Assembly: GCF_002557795.1 (NCBI RefSeq)
Contig: NZ_CP023777.1
Span: forward strand, 3,605,001 to 3,669,000
DNA: 64,000 nt
Source: Chitinophaga caeni
Lineage (GTDB): Bacteria > Bacteroidota > Bacteroidia > Chitinophagales > Chitinophagaceae
Direction of reading: 5' to 3'
The position numbers and the translations under genes were made by a program. This document shows positions 1 to 7,288 of the stretch, piece by piece (within the stretch, counting starts at the first letter, position 1; each line of letters starts with the position of its first letter). The notes under the pieces are model-generated. The model worked only from the letters and a program-made list of their open reading frames with translations. It ran no database searches and had not been told where the DNA came from.

Positions 1-2
1 AT

Positions 3-236
3 GTTACTAGCTTTGAAAGTGTAAACTTGAAATGTGATCCCGGTGAAGCAATAGAATTAAGGGAACGCTACCCCGCTATCATCCCCGGTTACCATATGAA
101 TAAAAAACATTGGAACACTATTATCAACGATGGCAGTATTTCCAATTCTATGATGAAAAAACTTATACAAGATTCTTATGATCTTGTATTTGCGAAACTC
201 CCTAAGAAAACGAGGGAAAGTATTGGAGATAAATAA
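3..236 (+). CDS. MmcQ/YjbR family protein, C-terminal part (5' end outside window)
   Basis: The open frame runs in from the window edge and stops at 234-236, so only the last ~77 residues are visible. The segment with CDPGEAIELRERYPAIIPGY followed by MNKKHWNTI is typical of the MmcQ/YjbR family (CyaY-like fold, proposed DNA-binding). The nearest start-like codon, TTG at 27, lies inside the conserved domain and is not the true start. It ends directly against the converging LD-carboxypeptidase gene. No specific cellular role is established for the family. Confidence 0.75.
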   Translation, partial: VTSFESVNLKCDPGEAIELRERYPAIIPGYHMNKKHWNTIINDGSISNSMMKKLIQDSYDLVFAKLPKKTRESIGDK

Positions 237-1271
237 TTAACGGATTTCAACGAGGCTGCTGTCGCCGTTTTCCGCTACGTTGAGTTCATGTATGATACCG
301 CATTTCAAAGCATAATTATTCTTGATATGCCCAACGGGAAAATCAAAACACACGGGGAAATTTATCCCTGCAATTTTCTCCATTACAATTTCGTATATGC
401 TTTTTCCGAACTCTTCTCCCGGATCATCGGGTTTGATCTTTGTGAATCCACCAATTAGCAAACCTGCTAGTTGATCCAATTTACCAGAGCGTTGTAAATT
501 GCCCATCATACGATCCAGGCTATAAAGGTATTCGCCGGTATCTTCCAAAAAGAGGATTTTACCTTTCGTATGAATGTCAGAACGGGTGGCTGCTATGCTT
601 TGCAGCATCGACAAATTGCCACCGATTAACTTGCCCCTTCCTTTCCCGGGCCTGTTTTGTTCATTATATGCCGCATTGTAAACCATTCTTTGTCCTGTTA
701 GTGCTTCCTTGATCGACAAGATCGTTGCCTGCACTTCTTGGCTCGCACCGGTAAAATCTTCAGGGAAACTATTACACATCTTGGAATGCAAGGACGCTAC
801 CTGTAGGTTTCTATCCAGGTGGCAATGCAAAACCGTGATATCGCTAAAACCGATTAACCATTTAGGGCGTTTGCGAAACTTTGAAAAATCAATATCATCT
901 ATAATCCTGGCGATCCCGTATCCTCCCCTGGCACACATGATGGCTTTGACTTCCGGGTCATCTAGGAGTGTTTGAAAATCATCCAGCCGGTGCTCGTCCG
1001 TCCCGCCGAAAGTGTAATAGCGATCCCCTACAGTTTTGCCGATGCGGACTTCAAAGCCCCAATCTTTCATTATCCTGATGGCAGGTAATATATCATCGTA
1101 GGTAATGTAACCGGCAGGGCATGTTATACCGATTATATCTCCCCTTTTTAAATAGGGTGGAATTTTTAAAGGCAAACTTTCATCCGGAATATTACTTGCC
1201 TTGCTCGGCAATGGAATGGCGGCCCCTGCCCCGGCCGTACATACTAGCGATAAAAAATTTTTTCTATCCAT
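237..1271 (-). CDS. LD-carboxypeptidase (peptidase S66, LdcA/MccF-like)
   Basis: 344 residues, the usual size for S66 peptidases, which cut the L,D-bond of muramoyl tetrapeptides during murein recycling or hydrolyse related peptide conjugates such as microcin C. Visible motifs are RGGYG (115-119), the nucleophile elbow GFSDIT with Ser143, Glu243 in LFLEDTGE and His315 in PVGHIKNNYAL, giving the expected Ser-Glu-His triad. The N-terminus (MDRKNFLSLVCTAGAGAA) looks like an export signal with a short basic start, so a periplasmic site is likely. It lies 17 bp downstream of the sirtuin gene on the same strand and may be co-transcribed with it. Murein recycling versus a MccF-like detoxifying role cannot be separated here. 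Confidence 0.88.
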   Translation of the reverse strand: MDRKNFLSLVCTAGAGAAIPLPSKASNIPDESLPLKIPPYLKRGDIIGITCPAGYITYDDILPAIRIMKDWGFEVRIGKTVGDRYYTFGGTDEHRLDDFQTLLDDPEVKAIMCARGGYGIARIIDDIDFSKFRKRPKWLIGFSDITVLHCHLDRNLQVASLHSKMCNSFPEDFTGASQEVQATILSIKEALTGQRMVYNAAYNEQNRPGKGRGKLIGGNLSMLQSIAATRSDIHTKGKILFLEDTGEYLYSLDRMMGNLQRSGKLDQLAGLLIGGFTKIKPDDPGEEFGKSIYEIVMEKIAGINFPVCFDFPVGHIKNNYALKCGIIHELNVAENGDSSLVEIR

Positions 1272-1288
1272 CTATAAACCCCGCTATT

Positions 1289-1981
1289 TTATAACATCTT
1301 AATATAATCAAGAAAATCTTCGATACCTTCGGTTGCCGGCGCTTCAATGATCGTAAATCCAAGCTCATCCCCGATCTTGGGAACCTGTTTGTCTATAACA
1401 AATTTATGTGCGGTTTTGGGAATATAATGTATAAGCCCGGCAGCGGGGTAAACATTCAGCGATGTCCCTACCAGTAAAAAGATATCTGCCTCCTGCACTA
1501 CCTGCATAGAAGTTCCCATCATCGGAACGGCTTCACCGAACCAAACTACGTGTGGACGGAACTGTCCACCATCCGGCGCAAGATCCCCGATGCTGATTTT
1601 TTCACCGACATCATATAACCTATGTACATCCAAATCGCTTCTCATCTTGTTGATAAGTCCATGGAGGTGCAGCACCTGGGAAGAACCGGCCCTTTCGTGC
1701 AGGTCATCTATATTTTGCGTTATAATGGTAATATCGAATTCGTTTTCCAGGGAAGCCAGCGCGAGGTGTGCCCTGTTAGGTTGTGCTTTTCTCACTTCAT
1801 CGCGGCGTAAATTATAAAATTCTAATACCAGCTTGGGATTCCGTTCCCATGCTTCCGGGGTTGCCACTTCCTCGATATCATAACCTTCCCATAATCCACC
1901 GCTATCGCGGAATGTTTTTAAACCACTTTCAGCGCTAATGCCCGCCCCGGTTAATACCACCAATTTAGGTTTGCGATCCAT
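1289..1981 (-). CDS. cobB: NAD-dependent protein deacylase, Sir2 family (CobB-like, class III)
   Basis: 230 residues. NAD-binding motif GAGISAESGLKTFRD near residues 12-26, TQNIDDLHERAG (88-99), catalytic His107 in HLHG, then RPHVVWFGE and GTSLNVYPAAGL. A Tyr56-x-x-Arg59 pair in EFYNLRR matches the acyl-pocket signature of class III (desuccinylase/demalonylase) sirtuins such as E. coli CobB and SIRT5. The loop between residues 108 and 142 has none of the four zinc-binding cysteines usual in sirtuins, and the whole protein contains no cysteine. Likely role: NAD+-dependent removal of lysine acyl groups in the cytoplasm. An exact TAnnTTTG element lies just upstream. Confidence 0.93.
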   Translation of the reverse strand: MDRKPKLVVLTGAGISAESGLKTFRDSGGLWEGYDIEEVATPEAWERNPKLVLEFYNLRRDEVRKAQPNRAHLALASLENEFDITIITQNIDDLHERAGSSQVLHLHGLINKMRSDLDVHRLYDVGEKISIGDLAPDGGQFRPHVVWFGEAVPMMGTSMQVVQEADIFLLVGTSLNVYPAAGLIHYIPKTAHKFVIDKQVPKIGDELGFTIIEAPATEGIEDFLDYIKML

Positions 1982-1997
1982 TTCTTTTCATTTGAAA

Positions 1998-2005
1998 CAA
2001 ATATA
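1998..2005 (-). promoter_or_regulatory. Putative -7 element (TATATTTG) of the sirtuin gene
   Basis: On the minus strand the sequence TATATTTG fits the Bacteroidota -7 consensus TAnnTTTG, about 16 nt before the start codon and downstream of the strong terminator at 2034-2065. No clear TTTG -33 box is seen, and the surroundings are AT-rich, so chance occurrence is possible. Confidence 0.4.
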
Positions 2006-2033
2006 ATAGAAAATCATTCTAATGGATGATCAT

Positions 2034-2065
2034 AAAAAAAGGGGTCGGTAAAAATTACCGACCCC
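2034..2065 (-). terminator. Strong rho-independent terminator, minus strand
   Basis: A perfect 11-bp GC-rich stem (GGGGTCGGTAA / TTACCGACCCC, loop of 3) at 2041-2065 is followed on the minus strand by seven U. It ends transcripts arriving from higher coordinates, 320 nt past the stop of the glycosyltransferase gene, so it ends either a long 3' UTR or a separate small transcript. Confidence 0.9.
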
Positions 2066-2384
2066 GAAATTGTTAGACGCAGTGTGGTTGCGCCACCAGT
2101 TTTAATACTGGTTTACTCTATGTTTAGCTGGCAATAAACGAGTTTTGACTATCCATTTACAAATTCTGCACTATTATCTATCTACGTAAATAGAGCAACT
2201 AAAGTTTTGAATGAATTGAAAATTAATTGTTAACGAATCAGAGTTATTATTATATTAACTATTTATTAACAATCCTCTTTCTTTTTAGAGGAAATCTGGA
2301 TGAATACGCTATATTAAGGTGTTTTTTTATTATTTTTTTAATATTGACGTTGAATGGTATTCAAAACCAGTTGATTGCAGGTTG
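2066..2384 (-). other. Non-coding interval between GT2 stop and strong terminator; possible small RNA or long 3' UTR
   Basis: 319 bp with no credible gene. Read on the minus strand it holds a 10-codon ORF beginning MDSQNSFIAS, then a small hairpin ACCAGT-ATTAAA-ACTGGT, then the terminator at 2034-2065. Another weak hairpin (CCTCT/AGAGG) sits near 2276-2293. No RNA family was recognised. Confidence 0.3.
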
Positions 2385-3353
2385 TTAAGATTTGGCTTTA
2401 AACTTGGCCCCGGTTATAATAGCTTTTACAAACCCGTAACCGTAAGAACAGTGTTGTGTAAATGCTGCAACAACAGCCAATATTCCCACGGTAAGGGAAC
2501 GGTTACGCAAGGTAGCATCGAGAAATACCATGACGGCGTAACAGGCGAAAGGCGCCATCCACCAAATATTAATTGTTAGCAAGCTTAAGAATAAACAAGC
2601 CAATAAAGCAATAAAAAATACCGCCGGAGCCGCGTGCGGTAATTTCAAACTACCGGGATGTAGCTTGGAAATAATGATACGGGCATACCCCATCCGGTAT
2701 ACTTGCCTCGAAAAACTCCGGAAGCTGGTTCTCCGCTTGTGAAAAACATAGAGCGAGGGAATCAATACAGGTTGATAGCCATGATCGATCGCACGCATGC
2801 TGAAATCTAAATCTTCCCCGTAATACATATCGATGAATCCACCGATACGGTCATACATTTCTTTTACAAAGCCCATATTAAAGCTCCTGGGAAAATATTT
2901 AGCTACTTTCTTTTTGCCGCCCCTGATGCCGCCGGTAGTAATAAAAGCCGTCATCGTATAATTAACTGCTTTTTGCATCAGCGTGAAGGTAGGTAGCGTA
3001 TCGTCTGGCCCACCGTAAAAGCGGAGACCTTCTTTTAATTGATTTTTTAGCGTGGCTATATAATGCGCCGGTATAATGCAATCCGAGTCCAGGATAACGA
3101 AAAAATCTCCCTTTGCTTTTGCCATACCGTAGTTCCGCGCCTTGCCGGGACCACCGTTTTCTTTAAAATAATAAGATATGCGCAGTTGGTCGGCAAACCG
3201 GTCGCAAACGCTTTTACAGGGAATAGAAGAACCATCTTCCACCATCACCAATTCGAAATCGCGGTCAGTTTGTTTAGAAAGGCTTTCTAATAATTCTGCT
3301 GCTTCTCCCGGCCTATTGTAAATGGGTATGATGACGGATATATCCTGGTGCAT
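2385..3353 (-). CDS. Glycosyltransferase family 2 with C-terminal membrane helices
   Basis: 322 residues from the ATG at 3353 (MHQDISVIIPIYNR); a TTG four codons upstream is less likely. The N-terminal GT-A domain shows SVIIPIYNRPGEA, VEDGSS, ENGGPGKARNYG and the metal-binding DxD in FVILDSDC; later GGFIDMYYGEDLDFSMRA resembles the acceptor-side ED motif of GT2 enzymes. The last ~90 residues contain two or three hydrophobic segments, so the enzyme is probably anchored in the inner membrane facing the cytoplasm. It would transfer a sugar from a nucleotide donor to a surface polysaccharide or lipid precursor; the substrate is not evident. It stands alone, divergent from the amidotransferase gene at 3507. 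Confidence 0.9.
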   Translation of the reverse strand: MHQDISVIIPIYNRPGEAAELLESLSKQTDRDFELVMVEDGSSIPCKSVCDRFADQLRISYYFKENGGPGKARNYGMAKAKGDFFVILDSDCIIPAHYIATLKNQLKEGLRFYGGPDDTLPTFTLMQKAVNYTMTAFITTGGIRGGKKKVAKYFPRSFNMGFVKEMYDRIGGFIDMYYGEDLDFSMRAIDHGYQPVLIPSLYVFHKRRTSFRSFSRQVYRMGYARIIISKLHPGSLKLPHAAPAVFFIALLACLFLSLLTINIWWMAPFACYAVMVFLDATLRNRSLTVGILAVVAAFTQHCSYGYGFVKAIITGAKFKAKS

Positions 3354-3506
3354 ATTGAAAATCAATGTTCTTCTGGAGGGCGAAGATACCCAGGATATTT
3401 GAATTTTACCTAATCGGTCTAAGGATTTATCACCGGCTAACTTGTATGATTGGGTACAATTTCGTAATTTTTAATCGATCTCTATTTTCTCGCATAATAT
3501 TTATTT

Positions 3507-4172
3507 ATGAAAACCATTGGTATTGTTGGATACCGCCATGATGAGAGCCAGTTTTTTGGCGCCTCGGCTCCCTACCTTGAATTTATTACCCGCTTCGGGA
3601 AACCCAGGATCTTGATGCCACAGGATGATGTATTGAATGTAGACCTGTTACTCGTTCCCGGCGGACTGGATGTTGCCCCCCTGGCTTACGGGGCGGCTCC
3701 CGGTTATAGAACTACTAACCAGGATGTATTTAAACAATATTTTTACGATACCAAACTAGATGGATACATTGATGCGGAAATACCTATTTTCGGTATCTGT
3801 GGCGGTTTCCAGATGTTGTCGGCCAAGTTCGGTTCCAAGTTGGAGCAACACCTGCCTTATCATCCCAAAAGTGCAAAAAGAACAGAACCCGTGCACACCG
3901 TTTTGCCAACGGAACAGGCTTCAATGCTCGGACGGGAAGAGTTTGAGGTTAACTCATTACACCATCAAGGGTTATTATTAAGTCAAGTTGGCCCGGACTT
4001 AAAAGTGTTGGCTGTCGCTAATACGCTGGAGTATATAAATGATAGCATCGTTGAAGCTTTCGGACACCGGGATAAACTGATTGCCGCGGTGCAGTGGCAC
4101 CCCGAAGAATATCTCGATTTATTTAGTTGTACACTGATAGAGAGCTTGCTGAAGCTCCAAAAAATCTGGTAA
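3507..4172 (+). CDS. Class I glutamine amidotransferase-like protein (peptidase C26, PuuD-like)
   Basis: 221 residues. The class I GAT fold is indicated by PGGLD (51-55), the nucleophile elbow FGICGGFQ with Cys98, and QWHPEE with His198 and Glu200, completing a Cys-His-Glu triad. Family members hydrolyse gamma-glutamyl amides (for example gamma-glutamyl-GABA) or supply ammonia to a partner enzyme. No synthase or amidoligase partner is adjacent, so a free-standing hydrolase is the simpler reading. The ATG at 3507 directly precedes the conserved start KTIGIVGY. It converges on the Bax-inhibitor gene. Confidence 0.82.
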   Translation: MKTIGIVGYRHDESQFFGASAPYLEFITRFGKPRILMPQDDVLNVDLLLVPGGLDVAPLAYGAAPGYRTTNQDVFKQYFYDTKLDGYIDAEIPIFGICGGFQMLSAKFGSKLEQHLPYHPKSAKRTEPVHTVLPTEQASMLGREEFEVNSLHHQGLLLSQVGPDLKVLAVANTLEYINDSIVEAFGHRDKLIAAVQWHPEEYLDLFSCTLIESLLKLQKIW

Positions 4173-4173
4173 T

Positions 4174-4203
4174 AAAAAAAGCAGCCCCGTTGAAGAAGCT
4201 GCC
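4174..4203 (-). terminator. Rho-independent terminator of the Bax-inhibitor-like gene
   Basis: Minus-strand stem GGCAGC...GCTGC with a loop of about 12 nt, followed by seven U (the A-run 4174-4180 on the plus strand), 29 nt past the stop codon at 4232. Confidence 0.7.
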
Positions 4204-4231
4204 AATAAAAGCTAATTGTATTTTAATACGA

Positions 4232-4975
4232 TTAATTGCGGCTTTGCAATTTTGATAGTAATCTCAAAATTTCAAGGTACAACCAGATAATGGTAACCAG
4301 TAAGCCAAAGCCCGCATACCACTCGTAATACTTAGGCAATCCATAATTTGCCCCTTCCTCTATCCTATCGAAATCCAGGATTAGACTCAATGCCGCAATT
4401 CCCGCTACAACAACGGAAAAACCGATACCTAAAGGACTGCCTTCCGATAAGAAAGGAATATAAATACCGAAAAAACTCAATCCAAAAGCAACCAGGTAAA
4501 ATACGGCGATCCCTGAAATAGCAACGAACATGATGGATTTAAATCGCTCTGTTGCCCTGATGATCCTGGCCCTGTAAAGGAACAGCATGCAGAAGAATAC
4601 GCCGATCGTGATGCCTACTGCTTGCAATACGATCCCGTTGTATAAGGATTCAAATAGCATGGAAATTGCTCCTAAGAATAATCCCTCTGCTAACGCATAT
4701 ACCGGGGCTAATATGGGTGATAATGTTTTCTTGAAAGTCATTACGATCGCCAAGATCAATCCAACGATAGCGCCGCCGTATAACATGGCTGTTATGGCTA
4801 CACCCCTCGCTGCCATTGACCAAGAAAATGCGCCCGCGGCTACCAGCAGGAACAGTAAGAAACCTACTTTGCCAATCGTGCCGTTCACGGTCATTCTTTC
4901 CGTGTAATCTAACCTGGCTGCGTCTTTAATCGATTTTTCCGTAAGTACGGGATTGCTAGATTTAAATAAGTCCAT
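4232..4975 (-). CDS. Bax inhibitor-1/YccA family membrane protein
   Basis: 247 residues with about seven hydrophobic helices (starting near 37, 61, 85, 110, 148, 178 and 220), the layout of the UPF0005/YccA-BI-1 family. Characteristic stretches are LAEGLFLGAIS, the Asp-containing LILDFDRIEEG and YYEWYAGFGLLVTIIWLYLEILRLL near the C-terminus; the paired acidic residues of the last helices form the pH-sensing centre described for the bacterial BsYetJ calcium leak channel. Inner-membrane protein, physiological role not certain in bacteria. Single-gene unit with its own terminator. Confidence 0.9.
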   Translation of the reverse strand: MDLFKSSNPVLTEKSIKDAARLDYTERMTVNGTIGKVGFLLFLLVAAGAFSWSMAARGVAITAMLYGGAIVGLILAIVMTFKKTLSPILAPVYALAEGLFLGAISMLFESLYNGIVLQAVGITIGVFFCMLFLYRARIIRATERFKSIMFVAISGIAVFYLVAFGLSFFGIYIPFLSEGSPLGIGFSVVVAGIAALSLILDFDRIEEGANYGLPKYYEWYAGFGLLVTIIWLYLEILRLLSKLQSRN

Positions 4976-5059
4976 AGTTATCTAATAATATTTATCCAAG
5001 TTTAAAGATACCCTGTTTTCGGGGAAAATGAATCATTTATTGATGAATCTAATTGAATT

Positions 5060-5785
5060 TTAACAAATCTTGACCGATGGATCTTGAGGCCTGTTTTTTA
5101 CGCCGATTACTAACAACCAGGAGGTTGGGAGTAATTCGGCAATACTGGCAGGATACAAAATATAATCTGAGATAACAGCATTGCCATATACTTGGGATAA
5201 TAAAATATCAGCAAAGAAATCTACCAGGTAAACCAGGTTGCACAGCATTAATAACATACCTAATGTTTTTGGAACATTCCCGATTTATATACAATGTAAC
5301 CGAACGGGAACAACCATAAACCTCAAAAGAGATGGTTGAATTGTAGTCCTACTTGGTATAAGTTTAATTGGAATAATAATTCGCGTGGTTTTGCCATGAA
5401 CCGAATACCTCGATATATTTAGGGCTGGAAATAATGGTCAATACTGCTAAATAATGTTAAATGTTAAGCATCGAGATGCATACGCTCAGTAATACAAAAA
5501 CAAGCATCGCGATACCCATCTTTTTAGTGATACGTGATAGCAACTGGTTCAATATGAATGGCAAGGCTAAAAAAGGAGGTAACAAATTACGGTGCAAGCA
5601 ATGCCAAATCGGAATAGCAGTTCTGCTTCCTTAATATTTTGTGCCGTGACACCTGCATCTTTCCAGTTGATAAAACTGGTAGGGAGATAGCCGAGTGTAA
5701 AAAAGCCTGTAGGTACAACTACAAGGTAAATAAATCCAGTTAGCCGCGCTAATTTTTGCTGGGATGCCATGGGAGTTGAATTCAT
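5060..5785 (-). pseudogene. Decayed DUF4386 membrane protein gene
   Basis: The N-terminal part survives at 5567-5785 (start MNSTPMASQQKLARLTGFIY) and the C-terminal part at 5060-5257 (LVYLVDFFADILL ... ISDYILYPASIAELLPTSW), matching the two ends of a DUF4386 protein. Between them, shifting frames recover LALPFILNQLLSRITKKMG, ISSPKYIEVFGSWQNHA, NLYQVGLQFNHLF and LWLFPFGYIVYKSG in the right order, so the gene is collinear but broken by several frameshifts and at least one in-frame stop. The intact protein would be a small polytopic membrane protein of unknown function. No insertion is needed to explain the damage; it looks like gradual decay. Confidence 0.85.
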
Positions 5786-5830
5786 TGCATTATAAACTTG
5801 ATCTCTAATTTACGGAAGTTATCAAGGAAT

Positions 5831-5869
5831 AAAAAAGCGATGAATCTAAATAAGATCATCGCTTTTTTT
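5831..5869. terminator. Bidirectional terminator beside tRNA-Arg
   Basis: Stem GCGATGA (5837-5843) / TCATCGC (5856-5862) flanked by an A-run on the left and seven T on the right, so it can act in both directions. On the minus strand it terminates the tRNA transcript a few bases after its 3' end. Confidence 0.8.
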
Positions 5870-5871
5870 CG

Positions 5872-5945
5872 TGACTCCGTCAGGATTCAAACCTGAAACC
5901 TTCTGATCCGTAGTCAGATGCTCTATTCAGTTGAGCTACGGAGCC
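5872..5945 (-). tRNA. tRNA-Arg (anticodon ACG)
   Basis: Minus-strand cloverleaf of 74 nt without encoded CCA. Acceptor arms GGCTCCG and CGGAGTC pair (one G-U), D-arm contains TAGCTCAACTGAATAGAGCA, the anticodon arm TCTGA-CTACGGA-TCAGA places ACG at positions 34-36, and the T-arm has GGTTTGAATCC. ACG (read as ICG after deamination) decodes CGU/CGC/CGA. Confidence 0.96.
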
Positions 5946-6079
5946 ATTATTACTGCAATTTTGCTGATTGCGGGATGCAAATGTAGGATGTTTTCCTGAA
6001 ACCAACAAATCTATTTCCCTACCTTTTATAGATTTTTGTTTTCCTTATTTTTACAGCCAATTAAAAGTAAGGGAAAAGC

Positions 6080-6553
6080 GTGAAAATACAGTTATGGAGT
6101 ATTGGAAAAGAGCATGATAGCTATATCCAGGAAGGAATGGCGCTCTTTCAGAAAAGGTTGAAACATTATACTGATTTCGAGTTAAAATTGATACCACCGG
6201 TGAAACAGGCAGCCAGCTTGTCAACTGCCGAGTTAAAAAAACAAGAAGGTAAATTGATCTTGGATCTTTTGCAGCCCAATGATTTCTTGGTGGCTCTTGA
6301 CGAATATGGTAAATCATATACAACGGTTCAATTGGCTGATTTTTTACAGCAAAGGCTCAATAGCGGCACCCGCCAACTGGTACTGCTGATCGGCGGTGCA
6401 TTCGGAATAGACCAGGCCGTTTTACAAAGGGCGCATCTGAAACTTTCCCTCTCCGCCCTTACCTTCCCCCACCAATTGGTGCGTTTAATCATGCTGGAGC
6501 AACTTTACCGTGCTTTCACGGTAATTAACCACGAGAAGTATCACCACCAGTAA
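6080..6553 (+). CDS. rlmH: 23S rRNA pseudouridine(1915) N3-methyltransferase RlmH
   Basis: 157 residues, the standard size. SPOUT-class methyltransferase that uses SAM to methylate pseudouridine 1915 in helix 69 of 23S rRNA. Diagnostic segments are DEYGKSYTTVQLADFL, the SAM-knot LLIGGAFGIDQAV, LSLSALTFPHQLVRLIMLEQLYRA and the C-terminal NHEKYHH. The start codon is GTG at 6080, fixed by the conserved MKIQLWSIGK opening; no in-frame ATG lies nearby upstream. The rhomboid gene follows 34 bp later. Confidence 0.97.
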   Translation: MKIQLWSIGKEHDSYIQEGMALFQKRLKHYTDFELKLIPPVKQAASLSTAELKKQEGKLILDLLQPNDFLVALDEYGKSYTTVQLADFLQQRLNSGTRQLVLLIGGAFGIDQAVLQRAHLKLSLSALTFPHQLVRLIMLEQLYRAFTVINHEKYHHQ

Positions 6554-6587
6554 TTATTTTATTATTTTTGAATTTATAATTTACATT

Positions 6588-7181
6588 ATGTCTATTACTT
6601 ATATAATTATCATCGTAACGGTATTGATTTCTTTCACCAGCTTCAATCGCCCGGATCAATTTGACAAGCTCTGTTTTTGGCCATACGAGATCAGGGAAAA
6701 GAATCAATGGTACAGGTTTATTACGGTTGGTTTCGTGCATAGTGATTTTAATCACCTGCTGTTTAACATGTTGACCCTTTATTTTTTCAAGGATGTGGAG
6801 ACAATATTTGCCATGGTTTTCGGATCAAAACTATATTTTCCCTTGTTATACTTGACAGGTTTAATCATGCCGAATATCTCCGATTATTTTAAATACAAAA
6901 ATGTATTCGGTTACCGTGCTGTTGGTGCTAGTGGAGCAGTGACGGCAGTTGTATTTTCTGCTATCCTGTTTCAACCTTGGGCAATGATCTGGTTCGTGAT
7001 ACCTTTTATCGTGTACGGTATTTTATTCTTGGTTTATTCTGCATACATGTCAAGAAGGGAAAGCAATATTGGTCATAGTGCACACTTTTGGGGGGCCGTT
7101 TGGGGTTTGCTCTTTCCCTTGATGTTTAAGCCGGAGATATTTAATTACTTCATTCAGCAGCTATTGGCCAAGTTTAATTAA
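6588..7181 (+). CDS. Rhomboid family intramembrane serine protease
   Basis: 197 residues with about six hydrophobic segments. The catalytic serine is in GASGAV (Ser115) and the catalytic histidine in HSAHFWGAVWG (His166), the Ser-His dyad of rhomboids. HSDFNHLLFNMLTLYFF near residues 51-67 corresponds to the HxxxxHxxxN region of helix 2. The enzyme cleaves membrane-protein substrates inside or at the edge of the inner membrane; its substrate is unknown. It follows rlmH closely and may share its transcript. Confidence 0.92.
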   Translation: MSITYIIIIVTVLISFTSFNRPDQFDKLCFWPYEIREKNQWYRFITVGFVHSDFNHLLFNMLTLYFFKDVETIFAMVFGSKLYFPLLYLTGLIMPNISDYFKYKNVFGYRAVGASGAVTAVVFSAILFQPWAMIWFVIPFIVYGILFLVYSAYMSRRESNIGHSAHFWGAVWGLLFPLMFKPEIFNYFIQQLLAKFN

Positions 7182-7240
7182 GCTATTCTAAATTTATTTA
7201 TCTCCGCTGCTTCCTACTTGGAAGTCATAATTGTTCGAAA

Positions 7241-7288
7241 CCTGGTTATTCATGTTTAAGATATATAATTTTATCATGAATAACCAGG
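7241..7288. repeat. Inverted repeat at the left edge of the MITE array
   Basis: Perfect 14-bp arms CCTGGTTATTCATG (7241-7254) and CATGAATAACCAGG (7275-7288) around a 20-nt AT-rich loop. The right arm belongs to the spacer sequence of the adjoining tandem array; the left arm is an inverted fragment of the same spacer, extended outward by a shorter GTTCGA/TCGAAC pairing. It looks like a rearrangement scar rather than a terminator, as no T-run follows. Confidence 0.7.

Noticed and set aside
5786-6079. Genomic-island attachment site at tRNA-Arg
   Set aside because: No integrase gene and no second copy of the tRNA 3' end was seen in the window.
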